DNA from: an uncultured SAR86 cluster bacterium
Lineage (GTDB): Bacteria; Pseudomonadota; Gammaproteobacteria; Magnimaribacterales; TMED112
Reading direction: 5' to 3'
Length of the DNA: 64,000 bases
Assembly: GCA_902535365.1 (NCBI GenBank)
Contig: CACATF010000001.1
Coordinates: forward strand, 132,077-196,076
Position numbers and translations under genes: made by a program
Notes under the pieces: model-generated
Databases searched by the model: none
What the model was told of the DNA's origin: nothing
Seen by the model: the letters and a program-made list of their open reading frames with translations, nothing else
Shown here: one piece after another, positions 1 to 9,029 of the stretch
Position numbering within the stretch: position 1 is the first letter of the stretch
Layout of the letters: each line of letters begins with the position of its first letter

Positions 1-1392
1 TTTTTTCTGTGAGTATTCTTCTACTTGAAGTTTCCAGTTATCTTTGATTACCACTTTGTTGTGTCCAGTTTTCCAAAAAATCGGCCTTTGATTAAGATCA
101 TACTCATCGGCAAATAGATCAATGCCATCAACACTATGTGTTAACTCTTCATTAATTAGCCCATGGATTGTTGGCATAATATCAATATGCATTGCTCTTT
201 GAGCAACTTCTTGCGATGCAATGCCATCCTTCCAAAATATAAGTGGCACTTTGATTCCACCTTCAAATAGTGTCAGCTTCCAGCCACGATAAGGAGAATT
301 AATGTATCTAAGACCAATATAGTTAGCACCACCATTATCGCTTGTAAATATAATCCAAGTATTATCGCTTAACCCATTGGCTTCTAACGATTCAACAATG
401 CGGCCTACGCTTCTATCAAGTGACATGATCATTGCTGCATAAACTCTTTCAATGTGGTTATCAATATGTGTTAGTTTGTCATAGTCAGATTTCAGTGCTT
501 GGAGAGGAGTGTGTACTCCCCAATGCGCAAGGTACAAGAAAAATGGTCTGTTTTTGTTTGCCTCAATGACCTTGAGTGCTTCATCAGTATAGTAATCTGT
601 TAAATAGCCTTTTGGCTCAAACCAATTATCTCTTTCAGAGCTTTCGTTAAATGAAGCTGCGTAATCTAAAATAGCCCATAAAAATTTATCAATCGGATCC
701 CATGGCAGATAAGCGTTTACTACATTAGGGTCATCTTCTGGAAGAAATAGACCACTAGCCATCATTAAGCTTTCATCAAAGCCTTGTGAAAGCGGTGCAA
801 AAACTGGGCCCCGCCCAAGATGCCATTTCCCTATATGAGCGGTATAGTACCCTGCATCTTTTAACGTTTCTGCAAAAGTAATTTCTTCTGCAGGCAAGCC
901 TTGATTATCAAATAAAGGATTGCTCTCAACATTCTCAGCCATATATCTTGTTTCTTCTGGGTTGAAAAGGTTGATAGCTCTCGCCATGCCATCTGGCACA
1001 GGAGTGAACTCATATCCAGTTGATGTTGCGTATCTGCCAGTCACAATCATCCCTCTTGATGGGGCACAAGTTGCACTGCCAGAATAGGCATTCTTAAATT
1101 TGATTCCTGAATTTGCAATAAAATCTATATTGGGCGTATCCATTGTGCCTGATGGATCAAGATCATCATAATCGGTCATATCATTGATCCCCAAATCATC
1201 AGCTACAATCACAATAATATTGGGCCTATCATCTGATCTTGTGTCAGGTCCTTGTTGCCAAACAATTTCTTGGTTAGGGCCAACATTATCCTTTGGAGCT
1301 GCAGTCTGAACTAATAACCAAAAAAGTACATCCTTCCAAAAAATAAGACCTAGCCCAAGCAAAGCCAAAGTAACTATTAGTATTTTTTTCAT
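1..1392 (-). CDS. Sulfatase (arylsulfatase-like), 3' end cut by window edge
   Basis: I translated this by hand because the ORF runs off the window and is absent from the track. It begins MKKILIVTLALLGLGLIFWK, a membrane anchor or signal segment, then gives RPNIIVIVADDLG (metal-binding Asp pair) and TCAPSRGMIVTG, the C-x-P-x-R sulfatase signature whose Cys (about residue 109) would be converted to formylglycine. GKWHLGRG and FTSDNGG are further type I sulfatase motifs. It hydrolyses sulfate esters, probably outside the cytoplasm, on an unknown substrate such as algal polysaccharide or a sulfated metabolite. Its ATG overlaps the TGA of the upstream sulfatase (ATGA), so the two are coupled. At least 464 codons are present; the C-terminus lies outside the window. 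Confidence 0.9.
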   Translation of the reverse strand, partial: MKKILIVTLALLGLGLIFWKDVLFWLLVQTAAPKDNVGPNQEIVWQQGPDTRSDDRPNIIVIVADDLGINDMTDYDDLDPSGTMDTPNIDFIANSGIKFKNAYSGSATCAPSRGMIVTGRYATSTGYEFTPVPDGMARAINLFNPEETRYMAENVESNPLFDNQGLPAEEITFAETLKDAGYYTAHIGKWHLGRGPVFAPLSQGFDESLMMASGLFLPEDDPNVVNAYLPWDPIDKFLWAILDYAASFNESSERDNWFEPKGYLTDYYTDEALKVIEANKNRPFFLYLAHWGVHTPLQALKSDYDKLTHIDNHIERVYAAMIMSLDRSVGRIVESLEANGLSDNTWIIFTSDNGGANYIGLRYINSPYRGWKLTLFEGGIKVPLIFWKDGIASQEVAQRAMHIDIMPTIHGLINEELTHSVDGIDLFADEYDLNQRPIFWKTGHNKVVIKDNWKLQVEEYSQKK

Positions 1393-3107
1393 CGTCTTCT
1401 AAAAATAATAACAGCAATAACTGTAAGGATTAAAAATATTAAAAAGGCCAGTTGATAAATTGCACCAGCATTTCTTTTAAGGGTATTAGTCAGCATTTCA
1501 TCTGCCCAGTTATAATCTGGTGGCAGTTCAATAACGCCATTGGTTTCAACATATTTATCATATGCAGCTATGAGTTCCATTAGTTTTTCTGGCATATCAT
1601 TGGCCAGATTATTTGTTTCTCCAGGATCATCTGAAATATTAAATAGTTCCCACTTGTTGCTGCCATTTGGGGGTCGATTTCTAACAATCTTAAAGTCGCC
1701 TTTAAAAAGTGCAGAATTACCAGTCACTTCAAGACCGACTGCTTCAGAATCTGAGTAAACCTTCTCAGCTGATCCTGCAAGAGCATCACGAAGGGACTTG
1801 CCAATTATTCGCTCGTCTACAGTTCCATAGACTATATCGTTAAGAGTTGCTGCAATGTCAGTAACAAAAGTGAAATTTTTATTAAGACCGCTTTTTACAC
1901 CTGGGCCACTAATAATTAGAGGCACTCTTAAACCACCTTCTGACATATGGAACTTAAAAAGATGGCTTGGGCTCGCAGTAGCTTGGGCAAATTCAGTTCC
2001 AATAAACACATAACTATCCTCACCACCCAAAGTTTCATAATCGCGATTATAGGTTGTAGTTTTTAGCCAGTTGCGCCATGCTTCATGTTCGCTGGGGTCA
2101 TTACCTTCTGGGCCATTATCAGCGGTGACAATAAAGATAGTATTTTCATAGAGCCCTTGTTCTTTCAAATAAGCTATAAGTCTGCCAATATGAAAGTCCA
2201 TGGCATCAAGCATGCCTGCAAAAACAGCCATGCTTTTGACTAAAATCTTTTTATCTTCTTCGTTAATCTCAGACCAGCTATCAAAGGATGATAAAGAATC
2301 AACTATCTCTTTATCTGATGGGAAAATTCCATTCTCTATAGCTTGCTTCTTTCTCTTTTCCCTTAAATCATGCCATCCAGCTTTATATGTGTCTAAGTAC
2401 TTATCAATAAATTCTTGGGGAGCTTGCAAAGGAATGTGTTGAGCTTGAAAAGATACATATGAAAAGAATGGAGCTTCATTTGTTATATCCTCATCAATGA
2501 ATTCAATCATTTGATCTACAAAGAATTCACTGGAATAGAAATCTTTGGGCAATTCTGTTTCTTGTCCATTTTTAAACCAAGGCGATTCCGAATAATATGG
2601 CAAATATGAGTGGTGATTAAAATTATTGCCACCAGTAGCATCCAAAATGAATGTTTTATCAAAACCACGATTGTGGGGTAACGCTGCTGTTTCACGCCCC
2701 CCAAAGGCTAAATGCCATTTACCAGTCATATAGGTCTTGTAGCCAGCAGGCTTTAACATCTCAGCAATAGTCAAAGCATCATCCCGCAAGTAACCCTCAT
2801 ATCCAGGTGTGTCATGATATTTCCAAGGCAAAACTTCTGGAATCATTGGCAGTCCAGTGTTGTGGTTGTCCATACCAGTCAATAACATAGCTCTAGACGG
2901 CGCACACTCAGATGTGGTGTGATAATTGGTGAACATCATCCCCTCATTTGCTAAGGCATCCATATTGGGAGTGTCTATTTCACCTCCAAATGCTTGTAGA
3001 TCTGTGAGACCAAGGTCATCTATCAGAATCAAAACAATATTTGGTTTTTTGCTTTCCCCATGAATTCCCATAGCAAGCAAAAGTGCTGCTAATAGAAACA
3101 ATCTCAT
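1389..3107 (-). CDS. Sulfatase with C-terminal membrane anchor
   Basis: A 572-aa type I sulfatase. It has a signal peptide (MRLFLLAALLLAMGIHG), metal-binding IDDLG (Asp30/31), the formylglycine signature SECAPSRAMLLTG (Cys68), GKWHLAFGG and VTADNGPEG. Unlike its neighbour it ends in a hydrophobic segment, AIYQLAFLIFLILTVIAVII, followed by FRRR. That tail suggests membrane anchoring, or a sorting tail of the CTERM type, though I see no clear GlyGly or PEP motif before it. It is first in a two-gene operon with the downstream sulfatase, with a 4-bp overlap. The family needs a formylglycine-generating maturase, which is not in this window. The substrate is unknown. Confidence 0.92.
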   Translation of the reverse strand: MRLFLLAALLLAMGIHGESKKPNIVLILIDDLGLTDLQAFGGEIDTPNMDALANEGMMFTNYHTTSECAPSRAMLLTGMDNHNTGLPMIPEVLPWKYHDTPGYEGYLRDDALTIAEMLKPAGYKTYMTGKWHLAFGGRETAALPHNRGFDKTFILDATGGNNFNHHSYLPYYSESPWFKNGQETELPKDFYSSEFFVDQMIEFIDEDITNEAPFFSYVSFQAQHIPLQAPQEFIDKYLDTYKAGWHDLREKRKKQAIENGIFPSDKEIVDSLSSFDSWSEINEEDKKILVKSMAVFAGMLDAMDFHIGRLIAYLKEQGLYENTIFIVTADNGPEGNDPSEHEAWRNWLKTTTYNRDYETLGGEDSYVFIGTEFAQATASPSHLFKFHMSEGGLRVPLIISGPGVKSGLNKNFTFVTDIAATLNDIVYGTVDERIIGKSLRDALAGSAEKVYSDSEAVGLEVTGNSALFKGDFKIVRNRPPNGSNKWELFNISDDPGETNNLANDMPEKLMELIAAYDKYVETNGVIELPPDYNWADEMLTNTLKRNAGAIYQLAFLIFLILTVIAVIIFRRR

Positions 3108-3151
3108 CTTAGTATGGTAAAGTTTTTAGGTTGTTTGTAAAACAGTTGAAT

Positions 3152-4183
3152 ATGGATATAAAAAGATTGGAGCATGCGACTGAAAGACATAAAACCTCAT
3201 ACCTATCTTGTGGATCTGTCGACGCTCAACCCATCATAATGCTTCATGGCTGGCCAGACTTATCAATTGGTTGGGAAGAACAGCTAAAATTTTTTGGTGC
3301 TCAGGGTTATCATGCTATTGCGCCTGATATGAGGGGCTACGGTTCATCATCAATCCCAGAAAACCACAATGACTATTGTATGAAAGAAATAGTTGAAGAT
3401 ATGATCGAACTGCTTTCCTCTCTAGGTTACAAAGAGGCAATTTGGGTAGGGCATGATTGGGGCTCTCCTGTCGTATGGAATATTGCACTTCACCACCCAG
3501 AAGCAGTAAAAGGCCTAGTAAGTTTATGCGTTTCTTTTGGCTGGGGAGGCCACCCAAACAGTTACTTATCTACAGTTAATAGAGATGTATATCCCATAGA
3601 TGAATACCCATATGGCCAATGGGACTATATGTTTTTCTATTTAGATAATTTTGAACTTGTGCTTGACCAGATGGAGGAGGACTTAGAAAAATTTTTAGCT
3701 ATCACATTTAGAAGGCCATCAGACGAAACCATCAGCATGTTTAACACAGCCAAAGGTTATAAATCTCCAACAGCTTTAATTACAAAAAATGGTGGATGGT
3801 TTAGGCAAGATGGTTATGTGGGACTAAACTCCATGCCAGAAATTGGATTTGATAAACAAATCTTCTCAGGTGATAAAGCACAATTTTATATAGATACATT
3901 TAAAAAGAACGGATTGCGAGGTCCAAACTCATGGTATATGAATGGCTCAAAGAATGACGATTATGCAAAAGAGCTTGGGGGATTTACTCAGATAACTAAA
4001 CCTGTACTCTTCATTGCAGGCGAAAATGATTCTGTACTGACTCCAGAAACTAATTCACACAATGCGATGGCCTGTACCAACCTCACTGAAAGAAGTTTGC
4101 CAACTGGTCACTGGATGGCCATGGAAAAACCAGCTGAAGTCAATTCAATTATTCTTTCTTGGTTAAATGATAATTTTAAGTAA
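3152..4183 (+). CDS. Alpha/beta hydrolase, epoxide hydrolase-like
   Basis: The ORF track begins at a TTG at 3131; the first ATG (3152, MDIKRLEHATERH) is the likelier start, giving 343 aa, although neither has a good Shine-Dalgarno. Family marks are the oxyanion-hole motif LHGWPD, the nucleophile elbow VGHDWGSPV with Asp as nucleophile, the cap-domain region, an acid residue in AGENDSVL and the catalytic His in TGHWMAMEKP. An Asp nucleophile after GH points to soluble epoxide hydrolases or haloalkane dehalogenase relatives rather than serine esterases. It is divergent from the sulfatases, with only about 44 bp between the starts. The native substrate cannot be read from sequence. Confidence 0.82.
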   Translation: MDIKRLEHATERHKTSYLSCGSVDAQPIIMLHGWPDLSIGWEEQLKFFGAQGYHAIAPDMRGYGSSSIPENHNDYCMKEIVEDMIELLSSLGYKEAIWVGHDWGSPVVWNIALHHPEAVKGLVSLCVSFGWGGHPNSYLSTVNRDVYPIDEYPYGQWDYMFFYLDNFELVLDQMEEDLEKFLAITFRRPSDETISMFNTAKGYKSPTALITKNGGWFRQDGYVGLNSMPEIGFDKQIFSGDKAQFYIDTFKKNGLRGPNSWYMNGSKNDDYAKELGGFTQITKPVLFIAGENDSVLTPETNSHNAMACTNLTERSLPTGHWMAMEKPAEVNSIILSWLNDNFK

Positions 4184-4225
4184 GTTATAATAGAATTAAC
4201 GAACCAAAACAAAGGAGAATTAGCT

Positions 4226-4708
4226 ATGAATGAAAAGTATATACAAGCGTTAATTGTTGGCGGATTGATTGGCGGTGCAATTTTGCTGAATGGCCAATTA
4301 AACAAACCCGCACTTCCCCCAATACATGGTAAAGCTATGTTTATTACTGATGATAAAGAAATTTCCTGGAATGATGGTATGGAAGAAATACTAATTGAGA
4401 AACATGTTATGCCGCACCTAGAAATGCATACAGATAATGTTGATGTTAAGAAAAAAGGTCAAATCAAAATACTAAAACTTGACGATCAGGGCGAAGAGAT
4501 AGATATCAATATTGATATTGATGGAGATATTACAGATATCGAAAATCTGGGTGTCCTTGAACAACTTGAAGGCCTTGATATAGATACTGATGAGATAAAA
4601 AGAATAATTGTCAAAGCAACAGATAATATCTCGGTAATAGAACAAGATACCAGCGGCAAAGAACAAGAAGTCAAAGTCAAAGTTCGAGTTAAGAAAACTG
4701 AAGAATAG
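4226..4708 (+). CDS. Small acidic exported or membrane-anchored protein, unknown
   Basis: I do not recognise this 160-aa protein. A clear Shine-Dalgarno (AAAGGAG) lies 9-10 nt before the ATG. One N-terminal hydrophobic segment (YIQALIVGGLIGGAILLNG) probably anchors it in the inner membrane with the rest periplasmic. The remainder is highly charged, with an Asp/Ile-rich stretch (EIDINIDIDGDITDIENLG) and a Lys/Val-rich end (KEQEVKVKVRVKKTEE). Spacing to the next ORFs suggests a small operon with the 80-aa membrane protein and the PepSY protein. The acidic repeats could bind divalent cations, but that is only inference. Confidence 0.7.
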   Translation: MNEKYIQALIVGGLIGGAILLNGQLNKPALPPIHGKAMFITDDKEISWNDGMEEILIEKHVMPHLEMHTDNVDVKKKGQIKILKLDDQGEEIDINIDIDGDITDIENLGVLEQLEGLDIDTDEIKRIIVKATDNISVIEQDTSGKEQEVKVKVRVKKTEE

Positions 4709-4746
4709 GCACTAAGATCCTAATTAAAACTTTATACTCCACTCTC

Positions 4747-4989
4747 TTGCTGCTTTATGGATTGTGGTTTATTTCTGCACTAATAATCATTAGTGAAGAT
4801 GGTTTTAGTGCTAGATATGATGTGCCTTGGTTTGTCTTATTTAGTACAATTCTTTCTATCTTTTGGGCAATTAAATATAAAGCTACAGGTGATAATAGAA
4901 TTTTCTTTTATCATGATATTTCAGATAAGCATCAAAGAATATACCTCTTTTTCTTTCTTATTTTTTCTACCACAATGGTGCTAGGTTAG
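4747..4989 (+). CDS. Small two-helix membrane protein, unknown
   Basis: An 80-aa ORF with two hydrophobic stretches (LLLYGLWFISALIII and RIYLFFFLIFSTTMVLG). The only available conventional start in the track is a TTG at 4747; the frame is open back to about 4705, so a rarer upstream start is possible. It sits between the acidic protein and the PepSY protein, 3 bp before the latter, which suggests co-transcription. I cannot assign a family. The lack of a strong ribosome-binding site and ATG keeps confidence moderate. Confidence 0.5.
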   Translation: MLLYGLWFISALIIISEDGFSARYDVPWFVLFSTILSIFWAIKYKATGDNRIFFYHDISDKHQRIYLFFFLIFSTTMVLG

Positions 4990-4992
4990 TTT

Positions 4993-5649
4993 ATGAAATT
5001 CGCAGTTCGCAAAATTCACAAATACTTAAGTTTTTTTATTTCTGTTCAGCTATTGTTATGGACAGTTTCTGGCATTTATTTTGCTTTTAATAAAATTGAA
5101 CAGATCAGAGGAGAGCAATATCGTGATCAAGAAGATATTTTTGTTGATTTAGCAGAATATGATTTTTCTTTGCCAGCTTCGGCAGCTACAAAGTTTTGGA
5201 ACAGAAATGGGGAAACTATAATGATTGTATCGACTGATCTTGGTACCAGATATCTCGATAAGAAAGGTGTTGATGTTAGCATGCTAACAGATGATGAAGC
5301 TATGCAAATTGTAAGTGCCAACACTAATTTAATGCCAAAGTCTGTAGAAATTATAGATGAAGAAAAAGCCGGCTCAGAATATAGGAACAGAACACTGCCC
5401 ATTTATAAAGTCATTACTGATAATGATAAGAATGATGAGATTAATGTTTATATCAATGTTTACTCAGGTGAGGTTTTAGCAATTCGCTCGGCAGCATGGC
5501 GTATTTGGGATTTAATGTGGGGCTTTCATATCATGGATTGGCAAGAGCGTGACAATATCGATAATATCCTTCTTAAGATTTTCTCAATACTTGCTTTAAT
5601 TAGTTCAATAACTGGTGTTTTATTGTTTTTTAGAGTCGACAACAAATAA
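4993..5649 (+). CDS. PepSY-domain membrane protein
   Basis: A 218-aa protein with an N-terminal membrane segment (KIHKYLSFFISVQLLLWTVSGIYFAFNK), a periplasmic region of about 150 residues containing a PepSY-like sequence (DDEAMQIVSAN and NVYINVYSGEVLAIRS), then a second membrane helix near the C-terminus. The KxHxxL...WTxSG motif is typical of PepSY-associated transmembrane proteins, which occur near iron or haem acquisition and redox systems. The exact role is unknown; PepSY domains are thought to interact with proteases or to take part in metal reduction. It is the third gene of the 4226-5649 cassette. Confidence 0.8.
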   Translation: MKFAVRKIHKYLSFFISVQLLLWTVSGIYFAFNKIEQIRGEQYRDQEDIFVDLAEYDFSLPASAATKFWNRNGETIMIVSTDLGTRYLDKKGVDVSMLTDDEAMQIVSANTNLMPKSVEIIDEEKAGSEYRNRTLPIYKVITDNDKNDEINVYINVYSGEVLAIRSAAWRIWDLMWGFHIMDWQERDNIDNILLKIFSILALISSITGVLLFFRVDNK

Positions 5650-5680
5650 TAGTCTTCTAAATTTTAATTATTTGTTTTCC
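5641..5680. terminator. AT-rich inverted repeat shared by convergent stops
   Basis: AACAAATAAT at 5641 is perfectly repeated in inverted form as ATTATTTGTT at 5667-5676, with a 16-nt loop and a short T run afterwards. It overlaps the stop codon of the PepSY gene and covers that of the convergent oxidoreductase. It may serve as a weak bidirectional terminator; the stem is almost all A-T. Confidence 0.4.
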
Positions 5681-6670
5681 AAAGTTTTTGCCACTCAAGA
5701 CATCTCTTAAAGCTTGCGGAGCATTTTCAAAACCATCTGTAATAGTCTCACGATATTTTATGTCCCCGTTTTTAACATGGTCATGAAGCACCGATGTGGC
5801 TTCAACAAATTTATTCATCCACTCTGTAACAACAAAGAACCTATGTTCTGGCTTAGGCTTTAAAGCTCCCAGCACATGAAAGGGGGTTTCTTCAGAAGCT
5901 ATATCTGTAGAATTATATTTTGAAATAAATCCACACACCGGAACTCTGGCACCTTTATTTAGATACCTGGCTACGTTTCGTGTAATATCTCCTCCGACAT
6001 TTTCAAAATAAATATCAATGCCGTTTGGGCAGTATTCTTGGAGCTTGTCAGCAACATTTTCATTTTTATAGTCAATGCACTGATCAAACTCAAGCTCATT
6101 AGCAACATATTGTGATTTTTCCTGCCCCCCAGCAATACCAATCACTTTGCAGCCCATAAATTTGCCTAGTTGACCAACCACACTGCCTACTGCACCTGAG
6201 GCAGCAGAAACAACTAATGTTTCACCTGCTTTTGGTTTGCCCACATGGTTTAGGCCAAAATAAGCTGTCCTTCCTGGCATGCCTAATGTCCCTAAAAAAA
6301 CACTACTTGGTAAATTGCTTTCAGGAACCTTAATTATTGTAGGATCAGAGTCCTTAGCTTTTATATAAGTTTGCCAACCCTGATGGACAGTAACTAAATC
6401 GCCAACATTATAATTTTTGGATTTAGATTCAACTACCCGTCCCACACTTTCACCAACCATTACATCTCCTAGATTTACAGGTGCTGCGTATGAAAGCCCA
6501 GCATTCATGCGCCCACGCATGTAAGGGTCAATAGATAAGTACTCAGCCTCAATTAAGATCTCATTATTCTTTAAATCAGTTATGTTCTCTGTCTCTAATA
6601 TCCAGCAGCTATCGCTTGGCATGCCCTGTGGCCTTTCGTTCAATAAAAATTTTGTATTTACGTAATTCAT
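5657..6670 (-). CDS. NADP-dependent oxidoreductase, CurA/MDR family
   Basis: A 337-aa zinc-independent medium-chain dehydrogenase/reductase. The start NERPQGMPSDSCW and IDPYMRGRMN are typical of the prostaglandin reductase/CurA/YncB group, and AASGAVGSVVGQLGKFMGCKVIGIAGG is the NADPH-binding Rossmann motif. The enzymes reduce the C=C bond of alpha,beta-unsaturated ketones and aldehydes, usually acting in detoxification. It is cytoplasmic, convergent with the PepSY gene, and appears monocistronic. The family length (about 335-345 aa) fits. Confidence 0.88.
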   Translation of the reverse strand: MNYVNTKFLLNERPQGMPSDSCWILETENITDLKNNEILIEAEYLSIDPYMRGRMNAGLSYAAPVNLGDVMVGESVGRVVESKSKNYNVGDLVTVHQGWQTYIKAKDSDPTIIKVPESNLPSSVFLGTLGMPGRTAYFGLNHVGKPKAGETLVVSAASGAVGSVVGQLGKFMGCKVIGIAGGQEKSQYVANELEFDQCIDYKNENVADKLQEYCPNGIDIYFENVGGDITRNVARYLNKGARVPVCGFISKYNSTDIASEETPFHVLGALKPKPEHRFFVVTEWMNKFVEATSVLHDHVKNGDIKYRETITDGFENAPQALRDVLSGKNFGKQIIKI

Positions 6671-6787
6671 AGTTAGCTTTTCAGTTTCTTTCTAGCTTGA
6701 GATTTCATATAAATATTGAGAAGAAATACCATCATTTTTGATGCGTAGGTGGCGAGGTGAATTTTTAAATTTTGCATTGCCCTTAAA

Positions 6788-6863
6788 TGGTGCCCAGAGG
6801 TGGAATCGAACCACCGACACAAGGATTTTCAGTCCTTTGCTCTACCAACTGAGCTATCTGGGC
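6788..6863 (-). tRNA. tRNA-Phe (GAA)
   Basis: The reverse strand reads GCCCAGATAGCTCAGTTGG... and ends ...TCTGGGCACCA. The acceptor stem GCCCAGA/TCTGGGC pairs over 7 bp. The anticodon stem AAGGA/TCCTT encloses loop CTGAAAA with GAA at positions 34-36, and the T arm GGTGG-TTCGATT-CCACC is canonical. The 3' CCA is encoded. The gene lies 15 bp after the prolyl oligopeptidase stop on the same strand; a TATATT-like box in that short gap could be its own promoter. Confidence 0.98.
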
Positions 6864-6878
6864 ACAAGAGTGAATATA

Positions 6879-8954
6879 TTACTGCTTAATATTTTTCAAA
6901 GCAAAGGATTGTTCGACAGAAAACAGCTTAATTCTTTTCCATTTTGGCATGGCCACACCATTGCCAGAACCATGTCCTGCTCTCAGAGCATCATAAAGCA
7001 TTACTGGATTATTGCAGCCCTGATATTCTTGCTGTCTTGCCGTAAATTTGTATGAGTGTGATGGTACTACACGGTCATCTCGACGAGCTGTTGTGGTTAA
7101 AGTCGGTGAATAACAGACCCCAATTTTTGTTTGGTGATATGGTGATATCTCTATGTTTCTATGGAAGTCTTCTTGGCTAAGAATTGGGTAGCCATAATCG
7201 CCTCTCCAACCCCAGCCCTCAGTAAATTCTGTAAACCTAATCATATCCATTACACCAACTGCTGGCAGTGCTGCGCCAAAGTAGTTTGGATTTTGGATTA
7301 GGGTTGCACCGACCAGTAATCCACCATTTGATCTTCCGCTAATCACTGTCGACTTCCTATTGCCAATAGCATTGCTCTCAAGAAACTTTGAGGCATATAA
7401 AAAATCATCAAACACATTTTGCTTTGTGCCCAATCTTCCAGCGTTGTGCCAAGCTTTACCAAATTCGCCGCCGCCACGAATATTCGCAACCGCTAACACT
7501 CCACCCATCTCAAGCCAAGCTACGTATTTTGGCGTAAATGATGGTCGAATAGAAATGTTGTAACCACCATAAGCATATAAGAATATTGGAGTATCTTTAT
7601 TTAGCTTAGTAGAGCTTTTATATGAGTAAGTAATTGGCACCACAGTGCCATCTTTGCTCTCATAATTAGTACTAACTTCCGTGTAATCATTAGGATTGAA
7701 GCCCGGAATGGCTTCCTCCCACAATAGTTCTAGTGAATTGTTTGTGAAATCAAAAGAGAAATACTGAACGGGCTGAGTATAGCTTGTTACACTGAACATT
7801 ATTGAGTCATCACCAACACCCTGGAACCCACCAATAGTGCCGCTCAAACTCTCCGGTAAAGTTACATCAAGCTGCTCACCTGAGTGATTGAAAAATACAA
7901 TTGCGGACCTCATGTCAGCGTGATCAATATAATCGGCAATTAAATAATCATTCACAAAAGAAACGCCCTTTAATGCAAAGTTATCTTCTGGAACTACTTC
8001 AACCATCTGGAAATCAGCAAACAATATTTTTACTAACCTGTAATTATCGGCTTCTAGGTTGGTTATAAAAAATAAACCGTCATCGTCGGCATGAACGTAG
8101 TTAAAACTTGCTTGATTGATAGGTGTTATGGGCTCAAGAGTTTCTAAGGAGTCTCCAAAAAGATAAAAATTTTCTTCTTCTGATCCAGTTATTACTTTAA
8201 TTAATATTTTTTTATCTTCACCAATAAAAGATACGGTGTAATTTTGTTCTGGATTGATTTGCCCATAGAAGAGTTTTTCCTCTCCCGTTCTAATGTCAGC
8301 AAAATATATAGCAGCATCATAACTTTGTTGGCTTAGCCTATTTTCTGGCAAAGGTTTTGGATATTTATTGTAGTAGAAGCCAGATGAATCATCTTTCCAA
8401 GCAATATCTGAAAATTTTACTTCGGTAATCTCAAGATCTAGCTTCTCATTCGTTTCTAGGTTTAAAATTTTTATTGTTCGCCAGTCAACACCACCATCTG
8501 TAACTGAGTAAGCTAAATACTTTTTATTTGGTGAAATTGATACCTTATCAAGATTAAGTGTTTGGTCATCTGACCAATTGTTTGGATCAAGAATGACTTT
8601 GTCTTCCTCACCCTTTTTCATATACAAATGATGTTCTTCAGCACCAGAGTTATAAAAATAGTATTCACTTTCAGGATTAAAATAGGCCAAAGAGTAGTAT
8701 TCAGAGCTATAAGCCTCAGTTAGAATTTTTTGTATATTCTCTATTTCTGATCCAGCTAAATAGGACTCAACTAAAGCATTTTGTTGATCAGACCATTCAA
8801 CAACATATGGTGACTCAAAATCTTCCATGTATTTATAGGGATCGATGACTGTAGTACCGTGTAAGTTATAATTTGATCGTTCTTTTTTTGGATTTGGGTA
8901 ATCAAAATCAGCTGAACATGAAGTAAGCAAAAAAACTATTAGTAAATATCTCAT
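6879..8954 (-). CDS. Prolyl oligopeptidase family lipoprotein (S9A)
   Basis: A 691-aa serine peptidase. The N-terminus MRYLLIVFLLTSCSAD carries a lipobox (LTSC), so it is predicted to be a lipoprotein in the cell envelope, unlike many soluble periplasmic relatives. Residues of about 25-430 form the beta-propeller gate; the C-terminal hydrolase domain has Ser542 in SGRSNGG, Asp626/627 in RRDDRVVPSHS and His661 in RAGHGSG. It cleaves short proline-containing peptides. A Shine-Dalgarno (AAGGAG) precedes the ATG. tRNA-Phe follows directly. Peptide scavenging would suit a marine heterotroph. Confidence 0.93.
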   Translation of the reverse strand: MRYLLIVFLLTSCSADFDYPNPKKERSNYNLHGTTVIDPYKYMEDFESPYVVEWSDQQNALVESYLAGSEIENIQKILTEAYSSEYYSLAYFNPESEYYFYNSGAEEHHLYMKKGEEDKVILDPNNWSDDQTLNLDKVSISPNKKYLAYSVTDGGVDWRTIKILNLETNEKLDLEITEVKFSDIAWKDDSSGFYYNKYPKPLPENRLSQQSYDAAIYFADIRTGEEKLFYGQINPEQNYTVSFIGEDKKILIKVITGSEEENFYLFGDSLETLEPITPINQASFNYVHADDDGLFFITNLEADNYRLVKILFADFQMVEVVPEDNFALKGVSFVNDYLIADYIDHADMRSAIVFFNHSGEQLDVTLPESLSGTIGGFQGVGDDSIMFSVTSYTQPVQYFSFDFTNNSLELLWEEAIPGFNPNDYTEVSTNYESKDGTVVPITYSYKSSTKLNKDTPIFLYAYGGYNISIRPSFTPKYVAWLEMGGVLAVANIRGGGEFGKAWHNAGRLGTKQNVFDDFLYASKFLESNAIGNRKSTVISGRSNGGLLVGATLIQNPNYFGAALPAVGVMDMIRFTEFTEGWGWRGDYGYPILSQEDFHRNIEISPYHQTKIGVCYSPTLTTTARRDDRVVPSHSYKFTARQQEYQGCNNPVMLYDALRAGHGSGNGVAMPKWKRIKLFSVEQSFALKNIKQ

Positions 8955-9029
8955 ATCTGTCTCCTTAGCTGCATTGAAGAAACTTCATAAATGCAGTATT
9001 TTCTATTTTTAAACCGGTAATCCATATTA

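Noticed and set aside
3131-3151. TTG start of the epoxide hydrolase-like gene
   Set aside because: The in-frame ATG 7 codons later gives a normal family start; the TTG has no ribosome-binding site.
4472-4680. Two 64-aa minus-strand ORFs
   Set aside because: They are antisense to the Asp/Ile-rich repeats of the 160-aa protein, which create open frames by composition.
6738-7055. 105-aa plus-strand ORF in the track
   Set aside because: It runs across the tRNA-Phe gene and the end of the prolyl oligopeptidase gene; the product has no recognisable features.
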